Origin: Tupaia tana
Taxonomy: Eukaryota; Chordata; Mammalia; Scandentia; Tupaiidae
Length of the DNA stretch: 64,000 nucleotides
Assembly: GCA_026018925.1 (NCBI GenBank)
Contig: JAKSZU010000166.1
Coordinates: forward strand, 186,001 to 250,000
Reading direction: 5' to 3'
Both the position numbers and the translations under genes were made by a program. Shown here piece by piece: positions 12,401 to 25,137 of this stretch (position 1 is its first letter; each line of letters opens with the position of its first letter). A model generated the notes under the pieces. It ran no database searches and was not told the origin of the DNA. It worked only from the letters and a program-made list of their open reading frames with translations.

Positions 12401-12904
12401 CAGAAGGGCTTATTAACAAAACAAAAGATGGAGCTGAGAGCCAGAGAGAAATTCTACCTTTAAAAAAATCGTAAAAAGGAAAAATTACCAAAAAAAATGA
12501 GGAGACAGGAGCAGAGAGAGACAGAGACCTCAGAGACACAGAGACAGGATAGAAGGCCAGAGGGGCTCCCTACCACACTACCTTTGCTTGCTGGAGGCTG
12601 AATTATGAGTAGAAAATCTTCATTTCGCCTGTGCCCTGAAATATCTAGTTCCCAGTATCCATGTGGAATCTTCTCAGAGAATGGCTCAACTCTCCTGCCT
12701 GGGAGAAAGGAGCAGAAGGGCTTATTAACAAAACGAAAGATGGAGCTGAGAGCCCGAGAGAAATTCTACCTTTAAAAAAATCGTAAAAAGGAAAAATTAC
12801 CAAAAAAAAATGAGGAGACTGGAGCAGAGAGAGACAGAGACCTCAGAGACACAGAGACAGGATAGAAGGCCAGAGGGCTCCCTACCACACTAGCTTTGCT
12901 TGCT

Positions 12905-15099
12905 GGAGGCTGAATTATGAGTAGAAAATCTTCATTTCGCCTGTGCCCTGAAATATCTAGTTCCCAGTATCCATGTGGAACCTTCTCAGAGAATGGCTCA
13001 ACTCTCCTGCCTGGGAGAAAGGAGCAGAAGGGCTTATTAACAAAACAAAAGATGGAGCTGAGAGCCAGAGAGAAATTCTACCTTTAAAAAAATCGTAAGA
13101 AGGAAAAAATACCAAAAAAAAATGAGGAGACAGGAGGCAGAGAGACACAGAGACCTCAGAGACACAGAGACAGGAATAGAAGGCCAGAGGGGCTCCCTAC
13201 CACACTAGCTTTGCTTGCTGGAGGCTGAATTATGTGTAGAAAATCTTCATTTCGCCTGTGCCCTGAAATATCTAGTTCCCAGTATCCATGTGGAATCTTC
13301 TCAGAGAATGGCTCAACTCTCCTGCCTGGGAGAAAGGAGCAGAAGGGCTTATTAACAAAACAGAAGATGGAGCTGAGAGCCAGAGAGAAATTCTACCTTT
13401 AAAAAAATCGTAAAAGAAAAAAATTACCAAAAAAAAATTAGGAGACAGGAGCAGAGAGAGACAGAGACCTCAGAGACACAGAGGACACGGATAGAAGGCC
13501 AGAGGGGCTCCCTACCACACTAGCTTTGCTTGCTGGAGGCTGAATTATGAGTAGAAAATCTTCATTTCGCCTGTGCCCTGAAATATGTAGTTCCCCGGAT
13601 CCATGTGGAATCTTCTCAGAGAATGGCTCAACTCTCCTGCCTGGGAGAAAGGAGCAGAAGGGCTTATTAACAAAACAAAAGATGAAGCTGAGAGCCAGAG
13701 AGAAATTTACCTTTAAAAAAATCGTAAAAAGGAAAAATTACCAAAAAAAATGAGGAGACAGGAGCAGAGAGACACAGAGACCTCAGAGACACAGAGACAG
13801 GGATAGAGGGCCAGAGGGGCTCCCTACCACACTAGCTTTGCTTGCTGGAGGCTGAATTATGAGTAGAAAATCTTCATTTCGCCTGTGCCCTGAAATGTCT
13901 AGTTCCCAGTATCCATGTGGAAACTTCTCAGAGAATGGCTCAACTCTCCTGCCTGGGAGAAAGGAGCAGAAGGGCTTATTAACAAAACAAAAGATGGAGC
14001 TGAGAGCCAGAGAGAAATTCTACCTTTAAAAAAATCGTAAAAAGGAAAAATTACCAAAAAAAATGAGGAGACAGGAGCAGAGAGAGACAGAGACCTCAGA
14101 GACACAGAGACAGGGATAGAAGGCCAGAGGGGCTCCCTACCACACTAGCTTTGATTGCTGGAGGCTGAATTATGAGTAGAAAATCTTCATTTCGCCTGTG
14201 CCCTTAAATGTCTAGTTCCCAGTATCCATGTGGAAACTTCTCAGAGAATGGCTCAACTCTCCTGCCTGGGAGAAAGGAGAAGAAGGGCTTATTAACAAAA
14301 CAAAATATGGAGCTGAGAGCCAGAGAGAAATTCTACCTTTAAAAAAATCGTAAAAAGGAAAAATTACCAAAAAAAATGAGGAGACAGGAGCAGAGTGACA
14401 CAGAGGCCTCAGAGACACAGAGACAGGGATAGAAGGCCAGAGGGGCTCCCTACCACACTAGCTTTGCTTGCTGGAGGCTGAATTATGAGTAGAAAATCTT
14501 CATTTCGCCTGTGCCCTGAAATATCTAGTTCCCAGTATCCATGTGGAATCTTCTCAGAGAATGGCTCAACTCTCCTGCCTGGGAGAAAGGAGCAGAAGGG
14601 CTTATTAACAAAACGAAAGATGGAGCTGAGAGCCAGATAGAAATTCTACCTTTAAAAAAATTGTAAAAAGGAAAAATTACCCAAAAAAATGAGGAGACAG
14701 GAGCAGAGAGAGACAGAGACCTCAGAGACACAGAGACAGGGGTAGAAGGACAGAGGGGCTCCCTACCACACTAGCTTTGCTTGCTGGAGGCTGAATTATG
14801 AGTAGAAAATCTTCGTTTTGCCTGTGCCCTGAAATATCTAGTTCCCAGTATCCATGTGGAATCTTCTCAGAGAATGGCTCAACTCTCCTGCTTGGGAGAA
14901 AGGAGCAGAAGGGCTTATTAACAAAATAAAAGATGGAGCTGAGAGCCAGAGAGAAATTCTACCTTTAAAAAAACCGTAAAAAGGAAAAATTACCAAAAAA
15001 ATATGAGGAGACAGGAGCAGAGAGAGACAGAGACCTCAGAGACACAGAGACAGGGATAGAAGGCCAGAGGGGCTCCCTACCACACTAGCTTTGCTTGCT
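12905..15099 (+). repeat. 7-monomer block 1 in HOR copy 2
   Basis: Same seven-monomer order as the first block of copy 1. It carries the block-1 private variants AGCCAGATAG (near 14630) and AGAAGGACAGAGG (near 14745), and the CCCCGGATCC monomer at 13585. Confidence 0.88.
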
Positions 15100-17295
15100 G
15101 GAGGCTGAATTATGAGTAGAAAATCTTCATTTCGCCTGTGCCCTGAAATATCTAGTTCCCAGTATCCATGTGGAAACTTCTCAGAGAATGGCTCAACTCT
15201 CCTGCCTGGGAGAAAGGAGCAGAAGGGCTTATTAACAAAACAAAAGATGGAGCTGAGAGCCAGAGAGAAATTCTACCTTTAAAAAAATCGTAAGAAGGAA
15301 AAAATACCAAAAAAAAAATGAGGAGACAGGAGCAGAGAGACACAGAGACCTCAGAGACACAGAGACAGGAATAGAAGGCCAGAGGGGCTCCCTACCACAC
15401 TAGCTTTGCTTGCTGGAGGCTGAATTATGTGTAGAAAATCTTCATTTCGCCTGTGCCCTGAAATATCTAGTTCCCAGTATCCATGTGGAATCTTCTCAGA
15501 GAATGGCTCAACTCTCCTGCCTGGGAGAAAGGAGCAGAAGGGCTTATTAACAAAACAGAAGATGGAGCTGAGAGCCAGAGAGAAATTCTACCTTTAAAAA
15601 AATCGTAAAAAGAAAAAAATTACCAAAAAAAAATTAGGAGACAGGAGCAGAGAGAGACAGAGACCTCAGAGACACAGAGACACGGATAGAAGGCCAGAGG
15701 GGCTCCCTACCACACTAGCTTTGCTTGCTGGAGGCTGAATTATGAGTAGAAAATCTTCATTTCGCCTGTGCCCTGAAATATGTAGTTCCCCGGATCCATG
15801 TGGAATCTTCTCAGAGAATGGCTCAACTCTCCTGCCTGGGAGAAAGGAGCAGAAGGGCTTATTAACAAAACAAAAGATGAAGCTGAGAGCCAGAGAGAAA
15901 TTCTACCTTTAAAAAAATCGTAAAAAGGAAAAATTACCAAAAAAAATGAGGAGACAGGAGCAGAGAGACACAGAGACCTCAGAGACACAGAGACAGGGAT
16001 AGAGGGCCAGAGGGGCTCCCTACCACACTAGCTTTGCTTGCTGGAGGCTGAATTATGAGTAGAAAATCTTCATTTCGCCTGTGCCCTGAAATGTCTAGTT
16101 CCCAGTATCCATGTGGAAACTTCTCAGAGAATGGCTCAACTCTCCTGCCTGGGAGAAAGGAGCAGAAGGGCTTATTAACAAAACAAAAGATGGAGCTGAG
16201 AGCCAGAGAGAAATTCTACCTTTAAAAAAATCGTAAAAAGGAAAAATTACCAAAAAAAATGAGGAGACAGGAGCAGAGAGAGACAGAGACCTCAGAGACA
16301 CAGAGACAGGGATAGAAGGCCAGAGGGGCTCCCCTACCACACTAGCTTTGATTGCTGGAGGCTGAATTATGAGTAGAAAATCTTCATTTCGCCTGTGCCC
16401 TTAAATGTCTAGTTCCCAGTATCCATGTGGAAACTTCTCAGAGAATGGCTCAACTCTCCTGTCTGGGAGAAAGGAGAAGAAGGGCTTATTAACAAAACAA
16501 AATATGGAGCTGAGAGCCAGAGAGAAATTCTACCTTTAAAAAAATCGTAAAAAGGAAAAATTACCAAAAAAAATGAGGAGACAGGAGCAGAGTGACACAG
16601 AGGCCTCAGAGACACAGAGACAGGGATAGAAGGCCAGAGGGGCTCCCTACCACACTAGCTTTGCTTGCTGGAGGCTGAATTATGAGTAGAAAATCTTCAT
16701 TTCGCCTGTGCCCTGAAATATCTAGTTCCCAGTATCCATGTGGAATCTTCTCAGAGAATGGCTCAACTCTCCTGCCTGGGAGAAAGGAGCGAAGGGCTTA
16801 TTAACAAAACGAAAGATGGAGCTGAGAGCCAGAGAGAAATTCTACCTTTAAAAAAATTGTAAAAAGGAAAAATTACCCAAAAAAATGAGGAGACAGGAGC
16901 AGAGAGAGACAGAGACCTCAGAGACACAGAGACAGGGGTAGAAGGCCAGAGGGGCTCCCTACCACACTAGCTTTGCTTGCTGGAGGCTGAATTATGAGTA
17001 GAAAATCTTCGTTTTGCCTGTGCCCTGAAATATCTAGTTCCCAGTATCCATGTGGAATCTTCTCAGAGAATGGCTCAACTCTCCTGCTTGGGAGAAAGGA
17101 GCAGAAGGGCTTATTAACAAAATAAAAGATGGAGCTGAGAGCCAGAGAGAAATTCTACCTTTAAAAAAACCGTAAAAAGGAAAAATTACCAAAAAAATAT
17201 GAGGAGACAGGAGCAGAGAGAGACAGAGACCTCAGAGACACAGAGACAGGGATAGAAGGCCAGAGGGGCTCCCTACCACACTAGCTTTGCTTGCT
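15100..17295 (+). repeat. 7-monomer block 2 in HOR copy 2
   Basis: Second seven-monomer block of copy 2, with block-2 private variants CTCCTGTCTGGG (near 16454) and AAAGGAGCGAAGG (near 16782). A two-monomer fragment of a third block follows at 17296-17926. Confidence 0.88.
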
Positions 17296-20200
17296 GGAGG
17301 CTGAATTATGAGTAGAAAATCTTCATTTCGCCTGTGCCCTGAAATATCTAGTTCCCAGTATCCATGTGGAAACTTCTCAGAGAATGGCTCAACTCTCCTG
17401 CCTGGGAGAAAGGAGCAGAAGGGCTTATTAACAAAACAAAAGATGGAGCTGAGAGCCAGAGAGAAATTCTACCTTTAAAAAAATCGTAAGAAGGAAAAAA
17501 TACCAAAAAAAAAATGAGGGAGACAGGAGCAGAGAGACACAGAGACCTCAGAGACACAGAGACAGGAATAGAAGGCCAGAGGGGCTCCCTACCACACTAG
17601 CTTTGCTTGCTGGAGGCTGAATTATGTGTAGAAAATCTTCATTTCGCCTGTGCCCTGAAATATCTAGTTCCCAGTATCCATGTGGAATCTTCTCAGAGAA
17701 TGGCTCAACTCTCCTGCCTGGGAGAAAGGAGCAGAAGGGCTTATTAACAAAACAGAAGATGGAGCTGAGAGCCAGAGAGAAATTCTACCTTTAAAAAAAT
17801 CGTAAAAAGAAAAAAATTACCAAAAAAAAATTAGGAGACAGGAGCAGAGAGAGACAGAGACCTCAGAGACACAGAGACACGGATAGAAGGCCAGAGGGGC
17901 TCCCTACCACACTAGCTTTGCTTGCTGGAGGCTGAATTATGAGGAGAAAATCTTAATTTCGCCTGTGCCCTTAAATGTCTAGTTCCCAGTATACATGTGG
18001 AATATTCTCAGGGAATGGCTCAACTCTCCTGCCTGGGAGAAAGGAGCAGAAGGGCTTATTAACAAAACAAAAGATGGAGCTGAGAGCCAGAGAGAGAAAT
18101 TCTACCTTTAAAAAAATCGTAAAAAGGAAAAATTACCAAAAAAATGAGGAGACAGGAGCAGAGAGAGACAGAGACCTCAGAGACACAGAGACAGTGATAG
18201 AAGGCCAGAGGGGCTCCCTACCACATTAGCTTGGCTTGCTGGAGGCTTAATTATGAGTAGAAAATCTTCATTTCGCCTGTGCCCTGAAATATCTAGTTCC
18301 CAGTATCCATGTGGAATCTTCTCAGAGAATGGCTCAACTCTCCTGCCTGGGAGAAAGGAGCAGAAGGGCTTATTAACAAAACGAAAGATGGAGCTGAGAG
18401 CCAGAGAGAAATTCTACCTTTAAAAAAATCGTAAAAAGGAAAAATTACCAAAAAAGATGATGAGACAGGAGCAGAGAGAGACAGAGACCCTCAGAGACAC
18501 AGAGATAGGGATAGAAGGCCAGAGGGGCTCCCTACCACACTAGCTTTGCTTGCTGGAGGCTGAATTATGAGTAGAAAATCTTCATTTCGCCTGTGCCCTG
18601 AAATGTCTAGTTCCCAGTATCCATGTGGAAACTTCTCAGAGAATGGCTCAACTCTCCTGCCTGGGAGAAAGGAGCAGAAGGGCTTATTAACAAAACAAAA
18701 GATGGAGCTGAGAGCCAGAGAGAAATTCTACCTTTAAAAAAATCGTAAAAAGGAAAAATTACCAAAAAAATGAGGAGACAGGAGCAGAGAGAGACAGAGA
18801 CCTCAGAGACACAGAGACAGGGATAGAAGGCCAGAGGGGCTCCCTACCACACTAGCTTTGATTGCTGGAGGCTGAATTATGAGTAGAAAATCTTCATTTC
18901 GCCTGTGCCCTTAAATGTCTAGTTCCCAGTATCCATGCGGAAACTTCTCAGAGAATGGCTCAACTCTCCTGCCTGGGAGAAAGGAGAAGAAGGGCTTATT
19001 AACAAAACAAAATATGGAGCTGAGAGCCAGAGAGAAATTCTACCTTTAAAAAAATCGTAAAAAGGAAAAATTACCAAAAATAATGAGGAGACAGGAGCAG
19101 AGAGACACAGAGGCCTCAGAGACACAGAGACAGTGATAGAAGGCCAGAGGGGCTCCCTACCACACTAGCTTTGCTTGCTGGAGGCTGAATTATGAGTAGA
19201 AAATCTTCATTTCGCCTGTGCCCTGAAATATCTAGTTCCCAGTATCCATGTGGAATCTTCTCAGAGAATGGCTCAACTCTCCTGCCTGGGATAAAGGAGC
19301 AGAAGGGCTTATTAACAAAACGAAAGATGGAGCTGAGAGCCAGAGAGAAATTCTACCTTTAAAAAAATCGTAAAAAGGAAAAATTACCAAAAAAAATGAG
19401 GAGACAGGAGCAGAGAGAACAGAGACCTCAGAGACACAGAGACAGTGATAGAAGGCCAGAGGGGCTCCCTACCTCACTAGCTTTGCTTGCTGAAGGCTGA
19501 ATTATGAGTAGAAAATCTTCATTTCGCCTGTGCCCTGAAATATCTAGTTCCCAGTATCCATGTGGAATCTTCTCAGAGAATGGCTCAACTCTCCTGCCTG
19601 GGAGAAAGGAGCAGAAGGGCTTATTAACAAAACAAAAGATGGAGCTGAGAGCCAGAGAGAAATTCTACCTTTAAAAAAATCGAAAAAAGGAAAAATTACC
19701 AAAAAAAAATGAGGAGACAGGAGCTGAGAGAGACAGAGACCTCAGAGACACAGAGACAGAGATAGAAGGCCAGAGGGGCTCCCTACCACACTAGCTTTGC
19801 TTGCTGGAGGCTGAATTATGAGTAGAAAATCTTCATTTCGCCTGTGCCCTGAAATATCTAGTTCCCAGTATCCATGTGGAATCTTCTCAGAGAATGGCTC
19901 AACTCTCCTGCCTGGGAGAAAGGAGCAGAAGGGCTTATTAACAAAACAAAAGATGGAGCTGAGAGCCAGAGAGAAATTCTACCTTTAAAAAAATCGTAAA
20001 AAGGAAAAATTACGAAAAAAATATGAGGAGACAGGAGCAGAGAGACACAGAGACCTCAGAGACACAGAGACAGGGATAGAAGGCCAGAGGGGCTCCCTAC
20101 CACACTAGCTTTGCTTGCTGGAGGCTGAATTATGAGTAGAAAATCTTCATTTCGCCTGTGCCCTGAAATATCTAGTTCCCAGTATCCATGTGGAAACTTC

Positions 20201-20745
20201 TCAGAGAATGGCTCAACTCTCCTGCCTGGGAGAAAGGAGCAGAAGGGCTTATTAACAAAACAAAAGATGGAGCTGAGAGCCAGAGAGAAATTCTACCTTT
20301 AAAAAAATCGTAAAAAGGAAAAATTACCAAAAAAAATGAGGAGACAGGAGCAGAGAGAGACAGAGACCTCAGAGACACAGAGACAGGGATAGAAGGCCAG
20401 AGGGGCTCCCTACCACACTACCTTTGCTTGCTGGAGGCTGAATTATGAGTAGAAAATCTTCATTTCGCCTGTGCCCTGAAATATCTAGTTCCCAGTATCC
20501 ATGTGGAATCTTCTCAGAGAATGGCTCAACTCTCCTGCCTGGGAGAAAGGAGCAGAAGGGCTTATTAACAAAACGAAAGATGGAGCTGAGAGCCCGAGAG
20601 AAATTCTACCTTTAAAAAAATCGTAAAAAGGAAAAATTACCAAAAAAAAATGAGGAGACTGGAGCAGAGAGAGACAGAGACCTCAGAGACACAGAGACAG
20701 GGATAGAAGGCCAGAGGGCTCCCTACCACACTAGCTTTGCTTGCT

Positions 20746-22940
20746 GGAGGCTGAATTATGAGTAGAAAATCTTCATTTCGCCTGTGCCCTGAAATATCTA
20801 GTTCCCAGTATCCATGTGGAACCTTCTCAGAGAATGGCTCAACTCTCCTGCCTGGGAGAAAGGAGCAGAAGGGCTTATTAACAAAACAAAAGATGGAGCT
20901 GAGAGCCAGAGAGAAATTCTACCTTTAAAAAAATCGTAAGAAGGAAAAAATACCAAAAAAAAATGAGGAGACAGGAGCAGAGAGACACAGAGACCTCAGA
21001 GACACAGAGACAGGAATAGAAGGCCAGAGGGGCTCCCTACCACACTAGCTTTGCTTGCTGGAGGCTGAATTATGTGTAGAAAATCTTCATTTCGCCTGTG
21101 CCCTGAAATATCTAGTTCCCAGTATCCATGTGGAATCTTCTCAGAGAATGGCTCAACTCTCCTGCCTGGGAGAAAGGAGCAGAAGGGCTTATTAACAAAA
21201 CAGAAGATGGAGCTGAGAGCCAGAGAGAAATTCTACCTTTAAAAAAATCGTAAAAAGAAAAAAATTACCAAAAAAAAATTAGGAGACAGGAGCAGAGAGA
21301 GACAGAGACCTCAGAGACACAGAGACACGGATAGAAGGCCAGAGGGGCTCCCTACCACACTAGCTTTGCTTGCTGGAGGCTGAATTATGAGTAGAAAATC
21401 TTCATTTCGCCTGTGCCCTGAAATATGTAGTTCCCCGGATCCATGTGGAATCTTCTCAGAGAATGGCTCAACTCTCCTGCCTGGGAGAAAGGAGCAGAAG
21501 GGCTTATTAACAAAACAAAAGATGAAGCTGAGAGCCAGAGAGAAATTCTACCTTTAAAAAAATCGTAAAAAGGAAAAATTACCAAAAAAAATGAGGAGAC
21601 AGGAGCAGAGAGACACAGAGACCTCAGAGACACAGAGACAGGGATAGAGGGCCAGAGGGGCTCCCTACCACACTAGCTTTGCTTGCTGGAGGCTGAATTA
21701 TGAGTAGAAAATCTTCATTTCGCCTGTGCCCTGAAATGTCTAGTTCCCAGTATCCATGTGGAAACTTCTCAGAGAATGGCTCAACTCTCCTGCCTGGGAG
21801 AAAGGAGCAGAAGGGCTTATTAACAAAACAAAAGATGGAGCTGAGAGCCAGAGAGAAATTCTACCTTTAAAAAAATCGTAAAAAGGAAAAATTACCAAAA
21901 AAAATGAGGAGACAGGAGCAGAGAGAGACAGAGACCTCAGAGACACAGAGACAGGGATAGAAGGCCAGAGGGGCTCCCTACCACACTAGCTTTGATTGCT
22001 GGAGGCTGAATTATGAGTAGAAAATCTTCATTTCGCCTGTGCCCTTAAATGTCTAGTTCCCAGTATCCATGTGGAAACTTCTCAGAGAATGGCTCAACTC
22101 TCCTGCCTGGGAGAAAGGAGAAGAAGGGCTTATTAACAAAACAAAATATGGAGCTGAGAGCCAGAGAGAAATTCTACCTTTAAAAAAATCGTAAAAAGGA
22201 AAAATTACCAAAAAAAATGAGGAGACAGGAGCAGAGTGACACAGAGGCCTCAGAGACACAGAGACAGGGATAGAAGGCCAGAGGGGCTCCCTACCACACT
22301 AGCTTTGCTTGCTGGAGGCTGAATTATGAGTAGAAAATCTTCATTTCGCCTGTGCCCTGAAATATCTAGTTCCCAGTATCCATGTGGAATCTTCTCAGAG
22401 AATGGCTCAACTCTCCTGCCTGGGAGAAAGGAGCAGAAGGGCTTATTAACAAAACGAAAGATGGAGCTGAGAGCCAGATAGAAATTCTACCTTTAAAAAA
22501 ATTGTAAAAAGGAAAAATTACCCAAAAAAATGAGGAGACAGGAGCAGAGAGAGACAGAGACCTCAGAGACACAGAGACAGGGGTAGAAGGACAGAGGGGC
22601 TCCCTACCACACTAGCTTTGCTTGCTGGAGGCTGAATTATGAGTAGAAAATCTTCGTTTTGCCTGTGCCCTGAAATATCTAGTTCCCAGTATCCATGTGG
22701 AATCTTCTCAGAGAATGGCTCAACTCTCCTGCTTGGGAGAAAGGAGCAGAAGGGCTTATTAACAAAATAAAAGATGGAGCTGAGAGCCAGAGAGAAATTC
22801 TACCTTTAAAAAAACCGTAAAAAGGAAAAATTACCAAAAAAATATGAGGAGACAGGAGCAGAGAGAGACAGAGACCTCAGAGACACAGAGACAGGGATAG
22901 AAGGCCAGAGGGGCTCCCTACCACACTAGCTTTGCTTGCT
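20746..22940 (+). repeat. 7-monomer block 1 in HOR copy 3
   Basis: Same order, with block-1 private variants AGCCAGATAG (near 22471) and AGAAGGACAGAGG (near 22585). Confidence 0.88.
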
Positions 22941-25137
22941 GGAGGCTGAATTATGAGTAGAAAATCTTCATTTCGCCTGTGCCCTGAAATATCTAGTTCC
23001 CAGTATCCATGTGGAAACTTCTCAGAGAATGGCTCAACTCTCCTGCCTGGGAGAAAGGAGCAGAAGGGCTTATTAACAAAACAAAAGATGGAGCTGAGAG
23101 CCAGAGAGAAATTCTACCTTTAAAAAAATCGTAAGAAGGAAAAAAATACCAAAAAAAAAATGAGGAGACAGGAGCAGAGAGACACAGAGACCTCAGAGAC
23201 ACAGAGACAGGAATAGAAGGCCAGAGGGGCTCCCTACCACACTAGCTTTGCTTGCTGGAGGCTGAATTATGTGTAGAAAATCTTCATTTCGCCTGTGCCC
23301 TGAAATATCTAGTTCCCAGTATCCATGTGGAATCTTCTCAGAGAATGGCTCAACTCTCCTGCCTGGGAGAAAGGAGCAGAAGGGCTTATTAACAAAACAG
23401 AAGATGGAGCTGAGAGCCAGAGAGAAATTCTACCTTTAAAAAAATCGTAAAAAGAAAAAAAATTACCAAAAAAAAATTAGGAGACAGGAGCAGAGAGAGA
23501 CAGAGACCTCAGAGACACAGAGACACGGATAGAAGGCCAGAGGGGCTCCCTACCACACTAGCTTTGCTTGCTGGAGGCTGAATTATGAGTAGAAAATCTT
23601 CATTTCGCCTGTGCCCTGAAATATGTAGTTCCCGGATCCATGTGGAATCTTCTCAGAGAATGGCTCAACTCTCCTGCCTGGGAGAAAGGAGCAGAAGGGC
23701 TTATTAACAAAACAAAAGATGAAGCTGAGAGCCAGAGAGAAATTCTACCTTTAAAAAAATCGTAAAAAGGAAAAATTACCAAAAAAAATGAGGAGACAGG
23801 AGCAGAGAGACACAGAGACCTCAGAGACACAGAGACAGGGATAGAGGGCCAGAGGGGCTCCCTACCACACTAGCTTTGCTTGCTGGAGGCTGAATTATGA
23901 GTAGAAAATCTTCATTTCGCCTGTGCCCTGAAATGTCTAGTTCCCAGTATCCATGTGGAAACTTCTCAGAGAATGGCTCAACTCTCCTGCCTGGGAGAAA
24001 GGAGCAGAAGGGCTTATTAACAAAACAAAAGATGGAGCTGAGAGCCAGAGAGAAATTCTACCTTTAAAAAAATCGTAAAAAGGAAAAATTACCAAAAAAA
24101 ATGAGGAGACAGGAGCAGAGAGAGACAGAGACCTCAGAGACACAGAGACAGGGATAGAAGGCCAGAGGGGCTCCCTACCACACTAGCTTTGATTGCTGGA
24201 GGCTGAATTATGAGTAGAAAATCTTCATTTCGCCTGTGCCCTTAAATGTCTAGTTCCCAGTATCCATGTGGAAACTTCTCAGAGAATGGCTCAACTCTCC
24301 TGTCTGGGAGAAAGGAGAAGAAGGGCTTATTAACAAAACAAAATATGGAGCTGAGAGCCAGAGAGAAATTCTACCTTTAAAAAAATCGTAAAAAGGAAAA
24401 ATTACCAAAAAAAATGAGGAGACAGGAGCAGAGTGACACAGAGGCCTCAGAGACACAGAGACAGGGATAGAAGGCCAGAGGGGCTCCCTACCACACTAGC
24501 TTTGCTTGCTGGAGGCTGAATTATGAGTAGAAAATCTTCATTTCGCCTGTGCCCTGAAATATCTAGTTCCCAGTATCCATGTGGAATCTTCTCAGAGAAT
24601 GGCTCAACTCTCCTGCCTGGGAGAAAGGAGCGAAGGGCTTATTAACAAAACGAAAGATGGAGCTGAGAGCCAGAGAGAAATTCTACCTTTAAAAAAATTG
24701 TAAAAAGGAAAAATTACCCAAAAAAATGAGGAGACAGGAGCAGAGAGAGACAGAGACCTCAGAGACACAGAGACAGGGGTAGAAGGCCAGAGGGGCTCCC
24801 TACCACACTAGCTTTGCTTGCTGGAGGCTGAATTATGAGTAGAAAATCTTCGTTTTGCCTGTGCCCTGAAATATCTAGTTCCCAGTATCCATGTGGAATC
24901 TTCTCAGAGAATGGCTCAACTCTCCTGCTTGGGAGAAAGGAGCAGAAGGGCTTATTAACAAAATAAAAGATGGAGCTGAGAGCCAGAGAGAAATTCTACC
25001 TTTAAAAAAACCGTAAAAAGGAAAAATTACCAAAAAAATATGAGGAGACAGGAGCAGAGAGAGACAGAGACCTCAGAGACACAGAGACAGGGATAGAAGG
25101 CCAGAGGGGCTTCCCTACCACACTAGCTTTGCTTGCT
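22941..25137 (+). repeat. 7-monomer block 2 in HOR copy 3
   Basis: Same order, with block-2 private variants CTCCTGTCTGGG (near 24295) and AAAGGAGCGAAGG (near 24625). The CCCCGGATCC site has lost one C here (CCCGGATCC near 23631). The two-monomer third-block fragment follows at 25138-25766. Confidence 0.88.

Larger units (their letters stand above)
11343..19179 (+). repeat. 25-monomer HOR, copy 2
   Basis: Second copy, 7837 bp. The same markers recur in the same order: GGGATAAAGG at 11450; TTATGTGTAG at 13230, 15425 and 17622; GAGGAGAAAAT at 17941. Offsets from copy 1 are 7828-7834 bp. Most differences noticed are single-base gains or losses, many in A or G runs, for example GACAGGATAG near 12543 and CAGAGGGCTCCC near 12873. 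The three copies are far more alike to each other than neighbouring monomers are, the standard signature of HOR amplification. Confidence 0.93.
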